This document shows positions 1 to 8,366 of a stretch of DNA of 64,000 bases, in pieces; position 1 is the stretch's first letter; the number at the start of each line of letters is the position of its first letter. Under the pieces are notes generated by a model. The model was given only the letters and a program-made list of their open reading frames with translations. It did no database searches and was not told the origin of the DNA. The DNA is from Volvox africanus. Taxonomy: Eukaryota; Chlorophyta; Chlorophyceae; Chlamydomonadales; Volvocaceae. The position numbers and the translations under genes are program-made. The stretch spans positions 1,240,001-1,304,000 of the forward strand of contig BSDZ01000025.1 in the NCBI GenBank assembly GCA_030268105.1, read 5' to 3'.

Positions 1-1034
1 GGGGGGATACGACTCGGTGTTCGTTGTGGTCGATTGATTGACCAAAATGGTTCACTTAGCCCCCTGCACCTCGTCTTGCACCGCTGAGCAAACAGCACGA
101 TTATTTTTCGATAACGTGGTACGATTGCATGGAGTTCCTAAAAATGTGATATCCGATCGCGGCGGTCAATTCATGTCTAAGTTTTGGGAAGCGCTTTGTC
201 AACTCGTCAGTATGCGCGTTCATTTGAGCACAGCATATCATCCACAATCCGATGGGCAAACCGAACGCACAAATCGCACGCTGGGTGACATGTTGAGGAA
301 TTTTGTGGGACGCACACCCTCTGTTTGGGATACATTCCTGACTTCGGCAGAATTCGCACTTAACAACGCTGTTAACCACTCAACAGGCCCTTTCTTTCTG
401 AATTATGGATTCCATCCTGCGCTACCCGTGTGGCGAGAGTTGGAGATAAATATTCCTGCGGCTAAAACCTTTGCCAAGTCGTTCCTATCCCGCATGACAG
501 ACGCGAAGGCATGTTTGGACGCGGCACAACAACGGACGACGGACTATTATAATAAATCCAAACAAGACGTAACATTTTCGGTGGGACAAATGGTATTATT
601 GAGCACTAAGAACTTGCGTTCGCTCGCCGACGGTTCCCACAAATTGCTACCTCGCTGGATTGGTCCATATCCCGTTGTTTGCATGGTAGGGAATGTAGCT
701 GTGGAGCTATCCCTACCCTCTGACATGAATATCCATCCCACATTTCATATTTCACTCATCCGTCCTTATCACGGCACGGAGCCCATTACAAACAACACCG
801 ATACCCCTGCAGTAATGGACCCCGGTCCCAAGACCTGGATCGCAGGCAAGCAAAAAGTGTATGATGTGGAGCGATATAGGTCGACAACGATGAAAGCGGA
901 AGGTGCACGAATATCTGGTCAAGTGGACTGGCTATTCTAGCGAGCATAATTCGTGGGAGCCGATGCGTAACTTCTCACCGGAAATGAAGCCCCTATTGGA
1001 GGAAGCTCGTCTACGTGCCACGCAGACCCAATGA
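1..1034 (+). pseudogene. Ty3/gypsy integrase + chromodomain, 3' end of element E (broken)
   Basis: C-terminal part of a Ty3/gypsy polyprotein, entering from outside the window. It would insert reverse-transcribed element DNA into the genome, and the chromodomain would guide target choice. Seen: integrase core with the first catalytic Asp in VVVD (32-34), the second in ISDRGGQF (about 155) and Glu in DGQTERTNR (about 263), a DD35E spacing. A chromodomain follows, with WTGY and the SWEPMRNF motif (about 920-970). Two lesions are visible: a TGA at 35-37 where the family has Arg (VVVD-R-LTK), and a frameshift near 885-898, so the chromodomain continues in another frame to a stop at 1032-1034. The element is therefore inactive. 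Confidence 0.93.
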
Positions 1035-1078
1035 TCTCTGCAGTCGATGCTGTCTGATGCAGCAAGGATGCTGCATAC

Positions 1079-1090
1079 GGGAGGGGGGAT
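1079..1090 (+). other. Polypurine tract of gypsy element E
   Basis: Purine run GGGAGGGGGGAT lies 45 bases after the polyprotein stop and just before an LTR that starts TGTTGT. This is the expected place for the plus-strand primer of a retroelement. Confidence 0.7.
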
Positions 1091-1093
1091 AGT

Positions 1094-1647
1094 TGTTGTA
1101 TGCTGGTTCGATCACCGGTTGCACTGAAATAGGCCGCAATGCATTCGAACATTATGAAGCATAATACAATCATATTAGCATGATATACTCGAGTATATCT
1201 AGCTAATCAGGCATGTCGCATTATCATCTACGACATTGTGCTGTCGGTCAACATGTTTGACTCGAGGCCGATAATTAATGCGCGATCTATCCATTGGCAT
1301 TTTATATCATGCAATAATACTTTAAATATTATTACCTCATTTACGTCATAAACCATACGCGTATGCGAGAAGGCCATGATCGCGGTGGTTGGGTCGGCAA
1401 CCGAATATCGATATTAGAACATTTGCATATTACATGCATTGCATCCATTAATATCACGGATGACACGATATTTAGAACATTACTACGAAGGTACTCACAC
1501 TTGAGATCGGAATCCAGTGAGACCTGTACTGCGCATCGGTATCACGACATGATAGGTGCGAGGACGGCCGCCTAGAGACCGAAGTCGGCTCGACACTACC
1601 TTGGACTAAGTACCCGTGTACTTTACTCTATCTAATTTGCATACATG
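1094..1647 (+). repeat. 3' LTR of gypsy element E, left part
   Basis: Starts TGTTGTATGCTGG and matches, in inverted orientation, the LTR of element C (19936-20744) over its 5' two-thirds; for example both share the tract around 1501-1620. The match stops at 1647 and resumes at 11406, so the LTR is interrupted by a 9.76-kb insertion. Family ends are TGTTGT...ACAACA. Confidence 0.85.
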
Positions 1648-1943
1648 TGTTGTATATGTTACCCACGAAGGGTGGTATCAAAAGATACCGGTTGTTGTGC
1701 CAGAGCCCGATTAAGTAGAGCCGCCGACTGGATCGTACTTGAGAGACCATAAGGCGAACCAGGCGTGACCTTCAGAAGTCACCACTACAACCGGGGATTC
1801 AGTGAACCAGGAACCAGATGTTCCACCATTTACCATTCAGTCGGTAAATGGCCCACTCCATACAGATATGTACTCGTGCTTTAGTTTGCTATCAATTCAA
1901 ATCATTTTAGCATCCACAGGTAAAGAATTGAGAAAAAGTTATT

Positions 1944-2240
1944 TTGACCAATCTGATTAATGACTTGAATGATTACCGAATTTATCTTGCTAATGTTAAT
2001 GAATTTATGCAAAAATTTTGTAAAGATCAATCGTATTCTGAGAATTTGGATTTAGCAAGAGCTAGATCGCTTACTGCAAAACTCTTAAGCCTTTCCGAGC
2101 TAAATATAAAATCAAATTTTGCACCATCCAAATATTTGTTAATAAGATTTACATGTAATTCATTAGGTTGGACAAATATTGCAGTTAAGCTAGTTGTCGA
2201 AGATGAAGTTATTAAGACAAGGATCACCCTCATCATCTGA
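1944..2240 (+). pseudogene. Bacterial-like fragment, unknown product
   Basis: Open for 98 codons with Lys/Asn/Ile-rich use unlike the GC-rich host. The middle part has an amphipathic look (LARARSLTAKLLSLSEL). No family recognised. It may itself be a join of two pieces, because the character changes near residue 60. Confidence 0.4.
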
Positions 2241-2302
2241 CATTTCTATAGAGTTACCAGGTAAGTTAATAGTTTGAAGAGAAAAGAGAAAGTTGGTAAG
2301 AA

Positions 2303-2512
2303 ACTTTAGCAAATGAGATTGCCAAAAATAATGATATTGCGCAAGCTAATGGTCATCAAGAAGTAAATATATCAGAACCATTACTTAATGACAGGAATAA
2401 GCATGGGGTAAAATCAAGGAAAAGAATTAACAGAAGGAGAGGTAATTTACAGAAAAATAGAAATTCAAATAACGAAAAGCAAGCAAAAATTGTTGCTAGT
2501 AATAAAGAGTAG
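2303..2512 (+). pseudogene. C-terminal fragment of a Lys/Asn-rich bacterial-like protein
   Basis: An open frame runs to the TAG at 2510-2512, with a basic tail (KSRKRINRRRGNLQKN). Codon use is AT-rich like the rest of the block. No family recognised. Confidence 0.35.
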
Positions 2513-2581
2513 TAGTTTGTTTTAGAAAAATATGAAAATAAAACCTCTTTTATTTGCATCAAAAAATATCAAAAGGAAGGG

Positions 2582-2794
2582 TATAATTTATTAATTAAAT
2601 TCCTCCATTTAATTAATAATCAGACTACTACAATTATAGTAACAGAAGACCACAACATCAATTTGCTTGTAGATAGAGAATACCTTTTAAAAGACGGAAA
2701 ATTAACTGAAATAAACTCAAAAGATAGTCTAAAAGAACCTAATACAAAATTTATTACGGCAAAAATAACAATGAATATGTATCCTTCACGGTGA
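2582..2794 (+). pseudogene. ABC-transporter ATPase-like fragment
   Basis: The frame contains [23 protein letters not shown], resembling the segment after the H-loop of ABC ATPases (THD...ADR...LKDGKL) as in LolD-type exporters. The resemblance is by eye only. It ends at a TGA at 2792-2794. Confidence 0.4.
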
Positions 2795-2849
2795 ATGATT
2801 TTTGCAAGATCGCTATACGGTTTCATTTTTTTCTCCAAATAATTTTCCT

Positions 2850-3205
2850 TGGATGATAAAATTCTTACAGCATCTGAATCGGAAAAATCTGAAGCGCAGA
2901 AAAAAGTAGATGGTATAAAAGGAAAATAAAGCAAGTGAAAGAAGAAATAGAGAATCTCGAGCGTAGTCAAGAATTCCGTGAGTTAGGAGACAAAATCACT
3001 CGCACAAAAAAATCTTTAAGGAGCAATTTAAGAGATATGAAAACTCTTAGAGAAACAGGAAAGGATTTTAACATAACAGAAACACGCACAACGATAATTG
3101 ATGCTTAAAAAAAAGGACGACCAATAGAAGGTGACACGGAAGATCCAGTATTTGTGTTATACGGAATGTTAAGCGACTTTCAAAAAAAAGCAAAATAGGA
3201 AGGAA
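2850..3205 (+). pseudogene. Coiled-coil bacterial-like fragments
   Basis: Charged, heptad-like stretches ([18 protein letters not shown], then [19 protein letters not shown]) appear in two frames, implying a frameshift or join near 2930. They run to a TAA at 3106-3108, with a further short piece behind. Family not recognised. Confidence 0.35.
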
Positions 3206-3247
3206 AATAACCAATCATACCCGCAGGCCAATGTATATCTTGTAAGC

Positions 3248-3299
3248 AGCCCTTTGAATAAGAATCCGGTATCCGCTTTACCGAAAAGCTCAAAGGGCT
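3248..3299. repeat. Imperfect palindrome (hairpin) in bacterial block
   Basis: Arms AGCCCTTTGA (3248-3257) and TCAAAGGGCT (3290-3299) are perfectly complementary, and an inner hairpin CGGTA/TACCG (about 3268-3283) lies between them. It resembles the mobile palindromic repeats of Rickettsia genomes, or an RNA hairpin. Confidence 0.55.
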
Positions 3300-3373
3300 A
3301 AGAGAATATCTACGGAAACAGCTGAATAAGCGAAATAAAATGCAGATATTATTCCAAGTCAGTAGAGGACTTA

Positions 3374-3408
3374 GTTTGCTATCAAAATGATTTGAATTGA
3401 TAGCAAAC
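3374..3408. repeat. Palindrome, with an inverted 25-bp copy at 1884-1908
   Basis: Arms GTTTGCTATCAA (3374-3385) and TTGATAGCAAAC (3397-3408) pair perfectly around an 11-base spacer. Bases 3384-3408 are the exact reverse complement of 1884-1908, so the 1909-3370 segment is bracketed by inverted copies. Confidence 0.75.
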
Positions 3409-3619
3409 AGGCCATGTCAGACATTAAGATCTTAAGATCGTAGGATATTGGTCCTGAAAGTGACGATTACCAGTATCAATATCGTATTTCCATTAAATCC
3501 AAATAATATACATAACCCAGAAATAATAATTGCTTTTAAAAGGATCAGGGCAAAACAAAAAGTGATTATAGTGGAGATTTGTGAGTATATTTCCATTACA
3601 TTGCGAGGCAGTACGTATG

Positions 3620-3790
3620 GGATGGAATAAAAAACCCTTTCAGTATAGGAGTAAGGAATTTTTGTTTAAGAATAGGAAAGTTAATCGTAATGTTAGCTTG
3701 GAAAGTTTGGAGATTCCCGATGAGGGGCTAAAGATTCACCTACGTGGATACGGTTGGGTTACGGTATTCAAGTTTGTGGCAAAAAACGGT
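3620..3790 (+). pseudogene. Insertion-sequence transposase-like fragment
   Basis: The peptide around KEFLFKNRKVNRNVSLESL and the following GLKIHLRGYGWVTVFK resembles the core of IS701-like DDE transposases (a 'NR-V' strand followed by a charged loop). The match was made by eye; family assignment is uncertain. It is cut on both sides by other pieces. Confidence 0.35.
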
Positions 3791-3794
3791 CGCA

Positions 3795-3938
3795 AACCGC
3801 AGCATTATAAACCGCATCAACATCCATACCATTTACTTGAATACCAGCTATACCGAATGACTCTCCTTTTTTATATAGCTCACCCATAGAAGTGGATCTC
3901 TTTACTGCTGTTCCCATTGAATATTCATTATTTTCAAC
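3795..3938 (-). pseudogene. pdhA: Pyruvate dehydrogenase E1 alpha fragment
   Basis: The frame reads ENNEYSMGTAVKRSTS, then YKKGESFGIAGIQVNGMDV, the thiamine-diphosphate-binding region of PdhA, where bacteria have ENN-Y-MGT and VDGMDV. About 48 of the usual roughly 320 residues are present. The opposite-strand open frame here is only a shadow. Confidence 0.75.
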
Positions 3939-3959
3939 GGAATATTCCAAGCTTGATGC

Positions 3960-4090
3960 ATCAAAACATGCTGTAGAAGCTATTTCAGCGAGAGCTTTAT
4001 TAGATCTTGATAATCCGGAATCTTCTATTACTTCTATAAAAGCAAACTTAAATGGGAATCTTGATGCTATTTTTTCTTTCCCTTTTTAGT
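3960..4090 (-). pseudogene. Bacterial-like fragment, unknown product
   Basis: The minus-strand frame runs into the pdhA piece and contains FAFIEVIEDSGLSRSNKA. It has the same AT-rich codon use, but no family was recognised. Confidence 0.3.
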
Positions 4091-4190
4091 TGTATTATTT
4101 ATAAAAAACATGAAATTCCTAATAAATGCAAACAAAAGCTTTAACTAAACTATAATTTATTTATTACTATGAAACTTACACTGCGTGCAT

Positions 4191-4233
4191 AGCACCAAGC
4201 TATGTATAGGTCCATAGGTAGACCATTGGTGCT
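4191..4233. repeat. Imperfect palindrome with GGTCCATAGG core
   Basis: End arms AGCACCAA/TTGGTGCT pair. The core GGTCCATAGG recurs in the palindrome at 6481-6518, and a shortened form is present at 7826-7844. Confidence 0.5.
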
Positions 4234-4240
4234 GGTAGAT

Positions 4241-4335
4241 CTTAAGATTATCGAAAAAAATAAAAAATGTCCCTCCTGCCTAGATGGTATCCTCAATTTA
4301 AAACTTGGTAAATTTGGCGCATTTTTGGCCTGCAA
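4241..4335 (+). pseudogene. topA: DNA topoisomerase I zinc-finger fragment
   Basis: The frame reads KKCPSCLDGILNLKLGKFG then AFLAC, which is the C-terminal Cys4 zinc ribbon of bacterial topoisomerase I (CP-C-G-L-...-GKFG-F-AC). Only the first half of the finger remains before a join to unrelated sequence. Confidence 0.75.
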
Positions 4336-4717
4336 TATAGTTTTTGCAAATTTTCCATTTTCACTTTCTTTGACTATTTCATGGGTTCCAGATTTTTCTT
4401 TACCAATGTAGCTTTCAATAGTTCCTTCTTTGCAATAAGTTTAATAATGCAGTAAATTTCAGGGGAGAACCAACAATAACTAACTATAGTTTTTTAAAAA
4501 ATAATGTGGGATAAACAGACGATAAAGTACTTTTTTTGATGTTATGGTAGTCTACAATACGTGCCATTACGCCTATACGGGAGGCTCCCGCAATCCAGGC
4601 GGCGTCATAACTCTGAAGTTCCGGAACTTCACGATATTCTAATTAAAACAACATAAATTTTTAGCTTACACCCAGAATAATATGTAGTTTTCAAGGTATA
4701 AGCATTAGTACTAACTA

Positions 4718-4852
4718 ATGCTTGTAAGTAAGATATTAAACTGTATATTTGAACCTATATTCTTAAAGTACTCATATGGAGCCCGCCCAGGACTAAATGC
4801 TCATGATGCACTAAGGGAATTAAACAGACTTACATACCACTTTTACAAAGGG
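4718..4852 (+). pseudogene. Group II intron reverse transcriptase fragment
   Basis: The frame contains FEPIFLKYSYGARPGLNAHDALRE in pieces typical of bacterial group II intron RTs (the YGFRPG-...-A motif), ending HFYKG just before the join with the nrdA piece. About 45 of more than 400 residues are left. Group II introns are common in Rickettsiales with mobile elements. Confidence 0.75.
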
Positions 4853-5013
4853 ATATCTCCTCCGGTAGGACGACGCAAGTCAATAAACTCTTCAATTTCC
4901 GGATGATCAATAGGTAAATAAACTGCTGCACTACCTCGCCTCAAAGACCCCTGAGAAATTGCTAGGGTCATAGAATCTTGGACTTTTAAGAATGGAACAA
5001 TACCAGAGGTTTT
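4852..5013 (-). pseudogene. nrdA: Ribonucleotide reductase alpha-subunit fragment
   Basis: The frame reads SGIVPFLKVQDSMTLAISQG, then LRRGSAAVYLPIDHPEIEEF, the substrate-site region of class I ribonucleotide reductase large subunits. About 54 residues, cut on both sides. Confidence 0.85.
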
Positions 5014-5114
5014 GCCATTTCCACATCCAAATTCGCCTTTAACTATAGGAATAGATGGCGGTTATATTCATGCTAGAGAGGGTAGAAACAGAAAAGCCGG
5101 ATGGTTCGAAGCTA

Positions 5115-5330
5115 TTATCGGAAAAAGTTTGCATGAAACTCATCCATCGAAACGTTTTGGTTTTGTATGTAAATATGAGTATTAATTGTCGGTGCAATAA
5201 TGTTTATGCCGCTAATGATTGTAGGTCCTATACTTGAATTTATTAATATGTAATTATCAAACCGTTCTGCAAAACAATAGAATATTTTTTCGTAAATAAT
5301 ACTTATGCTTGACCATATTGTGTATTGGCT
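5115..5330 (-). pseudogene. Bacterial-like fragment, unknown product
   Basis: The open minus-strand frame has an Ile/Asn-rich beta-like stretch (SIGPTIISGINIIAPTIN). No confident family. Confidence 0.25.
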
Positions 5331-5496
5331 ATGCACTGGTGCAAAAATAATGGGAGCCACTAATCCGGTTTATGGCAGTATAGCAAATTTCCAATTCGAT
5401 TATCTGCGAGATGAATCAGAAGGATTGCGTACAAGAAACGGCAGAGTATTTGGGACAGTAATACTGGATGAAGTAGACAATATGCTCATTCATCAA
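5305..5496 (+). pseudogene. SecA-family helicase fragment
   Basis: The frame contains VYGSIANFQFDYLRDE and [16 protein letters not shown], the SecA motor signature (YGT...F-FDYLRD and the Walker-B-like VDEVD). It resembles SecA-like proteins found as extra copies in Rickettsiales as well as SecA itself. It joins directly to an inverted hsdR piece at about 5491-5497. Confidence 0.75.
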
Positions 5497-5645
5497 ATCC
5501 CGTTAGAAACATATTTACGACGATTAGCAAATCAATTTCCCGGTTTTTCATGCGCTGTGAAATATCTTTATAATAATTTTCAAACTTATTGGAACTGGTG
5601 TCGTAGCTTGTACCGAAATAATTGTTATAATCGACTATGGCTTTA
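5492..5645 (-). pseudogene. hsdR: Type I restriction enzyme R-subunit fragment
   Basis: The frame contains [20 protein letters not shown] and [10 protein letters not shown], matching the helicase C-terminal motifs of HsdR, the DNA translocase and nuclease of type I restriction systems. About 50 residues remain of roughly 1000. Confidence 0.8.
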
Positions 5646-5649
5646 TCTA

Positions 5650-5740
5650 AGAAATCCCTCCAATCCTAATTCCCGTAAAACTTCCTGGTCCATTAGTAAA
5701 AGCCAAATAATCGATATCTTTGTAATCATAATTTATTGAT
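5650..5740 (-). pseudogene. tsaB: TsaB (tRNA t6A synthesis) fragment
   Basis: The frame reads [19 protein letters not shown], the hallmark [15 protein letters not shown] motif of TsaB/YeaZ, needed for N6-threonylcarbamoyladenosine on tRNA. About 26 residues remain. Confidence 0.8.
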
Positions 5741-5744
5741 TGTA

Positions 5745-5880
5745 AGAAAAATTGCGCTAGTTTTGGGCATGATTTTGTTTATTCCCGTAAGGTCAGTCAG
5801 GTAGTAAGTCCTACCTAAGCTATAAAAATTACCAGCAGTGTAAAACAAACAAATTTTACTAAACGAATGGGAAATCATAT
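5745..5880 (-). pseudogene. NADH dehydrogenase/Mrp antiporter-type membrane subunit fragment
   Basis: The frame contains MISHSFSKICLFYTAGNFY and [16 protein letters not shown], resembling the H-FSK--LF--AGN and L-GI-K-MP-TS motifs of NuoL/M/N and MrpD proton-channel subunits. The exact subunit cannot be told. Confidence 0.65.
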
Positions 5881-5902
5881 GAGTAACTGCTGCTGCTAAT
5901 CC

Positions 5903-6040
5903 TTTGGAAGTATAATAACTTTATACTCTGCTTTTGGAGGAATTAGATCAGTTACCTTTACGGATATTTTACAGTTTATTACTTTTGGTTTTGCTCTACC
6001 CTTGGTAGGTATACTTATTTGGCAACAGGGACCCCAGTAA
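5903..6040 (+). pseudogene. Na+/solute symporter fragment
   Basis: The frame contains LYSAFGGIRSVTFTDILQF then a hydrophobic helix, typical of the SSS (PutP/PanF) symporter family, where SxFGGxxxVxxTDxxQ is a Na+-site region. It is followed by a stop at 6038-6040. Confidence 0.7.
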
Positions 6041-6138
6041 AGTCTTGCATTAATACTCTTGCAGGATAAAAATTTATTTCTTCTGAAGGAGTCTTAAGAT
6101 TTAACCACTTTTTAAAAGCAGAAAGAGGTAGCAAGTCG
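6032..6138 (-). pseudogene. acnA: Aconitate hydratase fragment
   Basis: The frame contains INFYPARVLMQDFTGVP, the AcnA-type ARV-LQDFTGVP motif near the N terminus. The preceding KKWLN fits the family. About 34 residues. Confidence 0.7.
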
Positions 6139-6365
6139 AAATACTGAAACTGACAAATTAGTTCTTAACATGATTTTCTAAGGTTATTTCTGCTAATTTA
6201 CCGGCGCCAGATGGTGAAAGTAGGGAATTTTTAATTAGATCAACAGTATCTTGGGATTTTTCAATATCACTACACTTTGATCTTGACATTCTTTACTAAA
6301 AATATTTTTTTCTAATTTAACATATTTTCTTCCAAGTGCGAAACTCCTGAATAAAATTTATTTTT

Positions 6366-6379
6366 GCCCCGCGCGGGGC
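6366..6379. terminator. Bacterial-type hairpin terminator
   Basis: GCCCCGCGCGGGGC is a perfect GC-rich stem in an AT-rich setting. It is followed by ATTTTAT and preceded by TTTTT, so it could end transcripts on either strand in the bacterial donor. It has no expected role in a nuclear genome. Confidence 0.65.
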
Positions 6380-6457
6380 ATTTTATAAACAAAAGCTATT
6401 TTAGCTTTGGAACAATAATTTTTGCTGGAGTTTTTAATTTTTCTATGCTAGTGTCAC

Positions 6458-6526
6458 TTATGGCTCGGACGGCCGGTGGCTCTCCTGGTCCATAGGCCTG
6501 GACCTATGGACCAGGAGACAATAACA
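6458..6526. repeat. Perfect 16-bp-arm palindrome with CTCGGAC motif
   Basis: Arms at 6481-6496 and 6503-6518 (TCTCCTGGTCCATAGG) pair without mismatch around a 6-base loop CCTGGA. The left flank TATGGCTCGGACGG recurs at 7841 onward, marking a repeat family. It separates the rpoC piece from upstream sequence. Confidence 0.8.
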
Positions 6527-6661
6527 GAAATATTCAATTGGCTCAGAACCATCAGAAGAGTGTAAAATAACCCTTCTTTTTGACTTATAATCTTTACCAA
6601 ACTCAATACGCCCTTCTACTTCTGCAATCACTGCATGATCCTTTGGTCTTCTTGCCTCCAC
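6527..6661 (-). pseudogene. rpoC: RNA polymerase beta' fragment
   Basis: The frame reads [20 protein letters not shown] and [12 protein letters not shown], followed by DGSEPIEY. This is the conserved C-terminal region of bacterial RpoC (FEAR-PKD-A-IAE--G---FGKD-K-KRR). About 45 residues, joined to a palindrome downstream. Confidence 0.85.
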
Positions 6662-6750
6662 AAGTTCAGAATATTTGACCTAGTAAATAAGAAATTTTTA
6701 CCTGATGAAATTCCAAATACTATTGGGGATGTGGTCTGGCATGAAAACGG

Positions 6751-6963
6751 ATGCCTGGAGAAGAAAAGAGAATTTTTATACCTGATAATGATAAAAAAAA
6801 TAATATATGGTTTACCTTGGATGTAAATGAGGCTAGTCGAAAATTAGGAATTACTAAAAAAGATTTTTATTTAATGCAAGTAAATAGCGCGGGCCTACCA
6901 GATGGAGCTTTTCCTTTAACTTCTACTTATCTAAATGTAATTAGGAATGATCACTTGGACTAA
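6751..6963 (+). pseudogene. SURF1-family cytochrome oxidase assembly fragment
   Basis: The frame contains KRIFIPDNDKKNNIWFTLDV and PLTSTYLNVIRNDHL, matching the C-terminal half of SURF1, where the family has PENN...N-WF--D and ...N-HL-YA. The final transmembrane helix is absent. A short preceding piece in another frame (about 6665-6750) may be a different gene. Confidence 0.7.
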
Positions 6964-7031
6964 AACGTGCGCCAAGGTGCTTTTCCCTGAACCGGTTTTA
7001 CCTAAAAGTAATATACCATTTTCGGCTACAA
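6964..7031 (-). pseudogene. P-loop NTPase fragment
   Basis: The frame reads [19 protein letters not shown], a Walker A motif (GKTGSGKST) preceded by a hydrophobic strand. Too short to name the family. Confidence 0.6.
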
Positions 7032-7035
7032 TAGA

Positions 7036-7260
7036 TGGATAGATGTAGGAGCAGAAAAAACTGAATATCTTCAGGAATTACATAAGGCGGTTGTGCAGCT
7101 TGCTAGCCCTTACCATAAACGCCCTTTAGAACGCTCTAGGGATGTTGAAATCGGTGAAAAAGGAGTTAGAATATCGGGTGGACAAAAACAGAGAATCGCA
7201 ATTGCAAGAGCACTTCTTTATCAACCCGAGATATTACTTCTTGATGAAGCAACAAGTGCT
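7036..7260 (+). pseudogene. ABC transporter ATP-binding fragment
   Basis: The frame contains [20 protein letters not shown] and [12 protein letters not shown], i.e. the ABC signature (ISGGQKQR) and Walker B with D-loop start of a type I exporter (MsbA-like) ATPase. It is cut right after ATSA. The upstream residues are less typical and may be a separate piece. Confidence 0.85.
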
Positions 7261-7349
7261 CCAACCTAAATCTTTTTAAATTATAATGTGACCTTATTAC
7301 TATTAGCCAGGACAATTATTCATTTACTACGTTATTTTGAACGTACCAT

Positions 7350-7510
7350 GTGTTATTATCAGCTCGTAAAAAGCAGTATAATTATTATCGTGATAAGTTA
7401 TTGAGTTTTGATGGTTCACAAAGGGAAGGGGTCAAATGGATGACGTTAGAAAATGCAACTATTTCTATTTCAGCAGGAGGAGATTTACCAAAAAGATACT
7501 CAAAAGGTCA
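7350..7510 (+). pseudogene. hsdS: Type I restriction specificity-subunit fragment
   Basis: The frame contains ARKKQYNYYRDKLLSF and WMTLENATISISAGGDLP, resembling the central conserved helix (R-KQYEYYR--LL-F) and start of the second target-recognition domain of HsdS. With the hsdR piece it implies a type I system in the donor genome. Confidence 0.7.
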
Positions 7511-7511
7511 A

Positions 7512-7685
7512 GAATCATCTAATAGTTCGGCCAGCTCTTCTATTGTTTCAATATCATTTTGAGGAGTAAAAGGAACATATATTATATCCGCTATTAATAA
7601 AGAAGTTCTTAAGTTTTTACTATCCCTACCTTGTACATCTATTATTAATACATCATAATTTTTGGAGTCTTCAGTAGCAGCGTTT
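7512..7685 (-). pseudogene. parA: ParA-family ATPase fragment
   Basis: The frame contains YDVLIIDVQGRDSKNLRTSL and ADIIYVPFTPQ, the Walker B (IIDV-GRDS) and following strand of plasmid-type ParA ATPases. A plasmid or conjugative element in the donor is therefore likely. Confidence 0.7.
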
Positions 7686-7817
7686 TTTAATCTGCCGGCA
7701 ATAAAGATACTCTAATAGCTATTAAATTTATTACTGAAGAAGAGATATCAAGTAGTGAATCTATAAGCGAAGCTAAAATCGACTGTGATTAGGTTTCCAG
7801 TACTCCGTTATGTAGCT

Positions 7818-7906
7818 CTGGTGTACATAGGTCTCTGACCTATGGCTCGGACTGCTCGGACTGCAACTGGCTCGGACGGCTCGGACCTGGTGACGATAGT
7901 CACCAG
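7818..7906. repeat. Composite palindromic repeat with four CTCGGAC units
   Basis: CATAGGTC/GACCTATG (7826-7833/7837-7844) and CTGGTGAC/GTCACCAG (7887-7894/7899-7906) are perfect hairpins. Between them lie four copies of CTCGGAC. The left half shares TATGGCTCGGAC with 6456-6470. Confidence 0.75.
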
Positions 7907-8041
7907 ATACATAAAAAAAGCGACAATAATTCCAGACTTTAATAACATTATGAAATATTTTGGGGTTTAGATTAATTAGATTAACGATAAGAAGAATTAA
8001 GTAAACATATTATAATTAAGTTATTATTAAAAATAATTAAA

Positions 8042-8266
8042 AAACTAAAAATTATTCTTGAAAATACTGTTTTATTTTTTACGGACGGTAGATATTTAAC
8101 ACAATGTGCAAAAGAGCTAGATAGAGATTTATTTCAAGTTTTTGATCAAAAGCAACTTATCGATTTTTCATGGCAAACTTATGTAGGTCCTGGTGATATA
8201 ATAGGTTATGACTCTGCAATTTTTACATATGAATCAAGCAACAATTTAAGGGAAAATTATGACTGA
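8042..8266 (+). pseudogene. pepP: Xaa-Pro aminopeptidase N-terminal-domain fragment
   Basis: The frame contains FFTDGRYLTQCAKELDRDLF and QVFDQKQLIDFSW, then GYDSAIFT: the creatinase N-terminal domain (--L-TDGRY--QA---L) of Xaa-Pro aminopeptidases. The catalytic metal-binding domain is absent, because the frame closes at a TGA (8264-8266) after a probable internal join. Confidence 0.7.
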
Positions 8267-8366
8267 GGAAAAAAATAAATTTGATGCAGAAATAGGTAAA
8301 GTTTTGCATTTAATGATTCATTCCATCTATACGAATAAAGAAATATTCATGCGTGAGCTGATCTCT
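8259..8366 (+). pseudogene. htpG: HtpG (Hsp90) N-terminal fragment
   Basis: Begins with its own ATG (8259), overlapping the preceding stop, and reads [20 protein letters not shown] then [10 protein letters not shown], the extreme N terminus of bacterial Hsp90. It stops matching at about 8366, just before the ATP-binding Asn/Asp region. The overlap with the upstream frame is bacterial in style. Confidence 0.85.

Noticed and set aside
3892..4089. 65-codon plus-strand frame starting with ATG
   Set aside because: The opposite strand matches pdhA and a second bacterial piece far better, so this is a shadow.
8259..8366. Functional bacterial chaperone gene
   Set aside because: Only 36 residues match HtpG before an abrupt join; no full-length gene.
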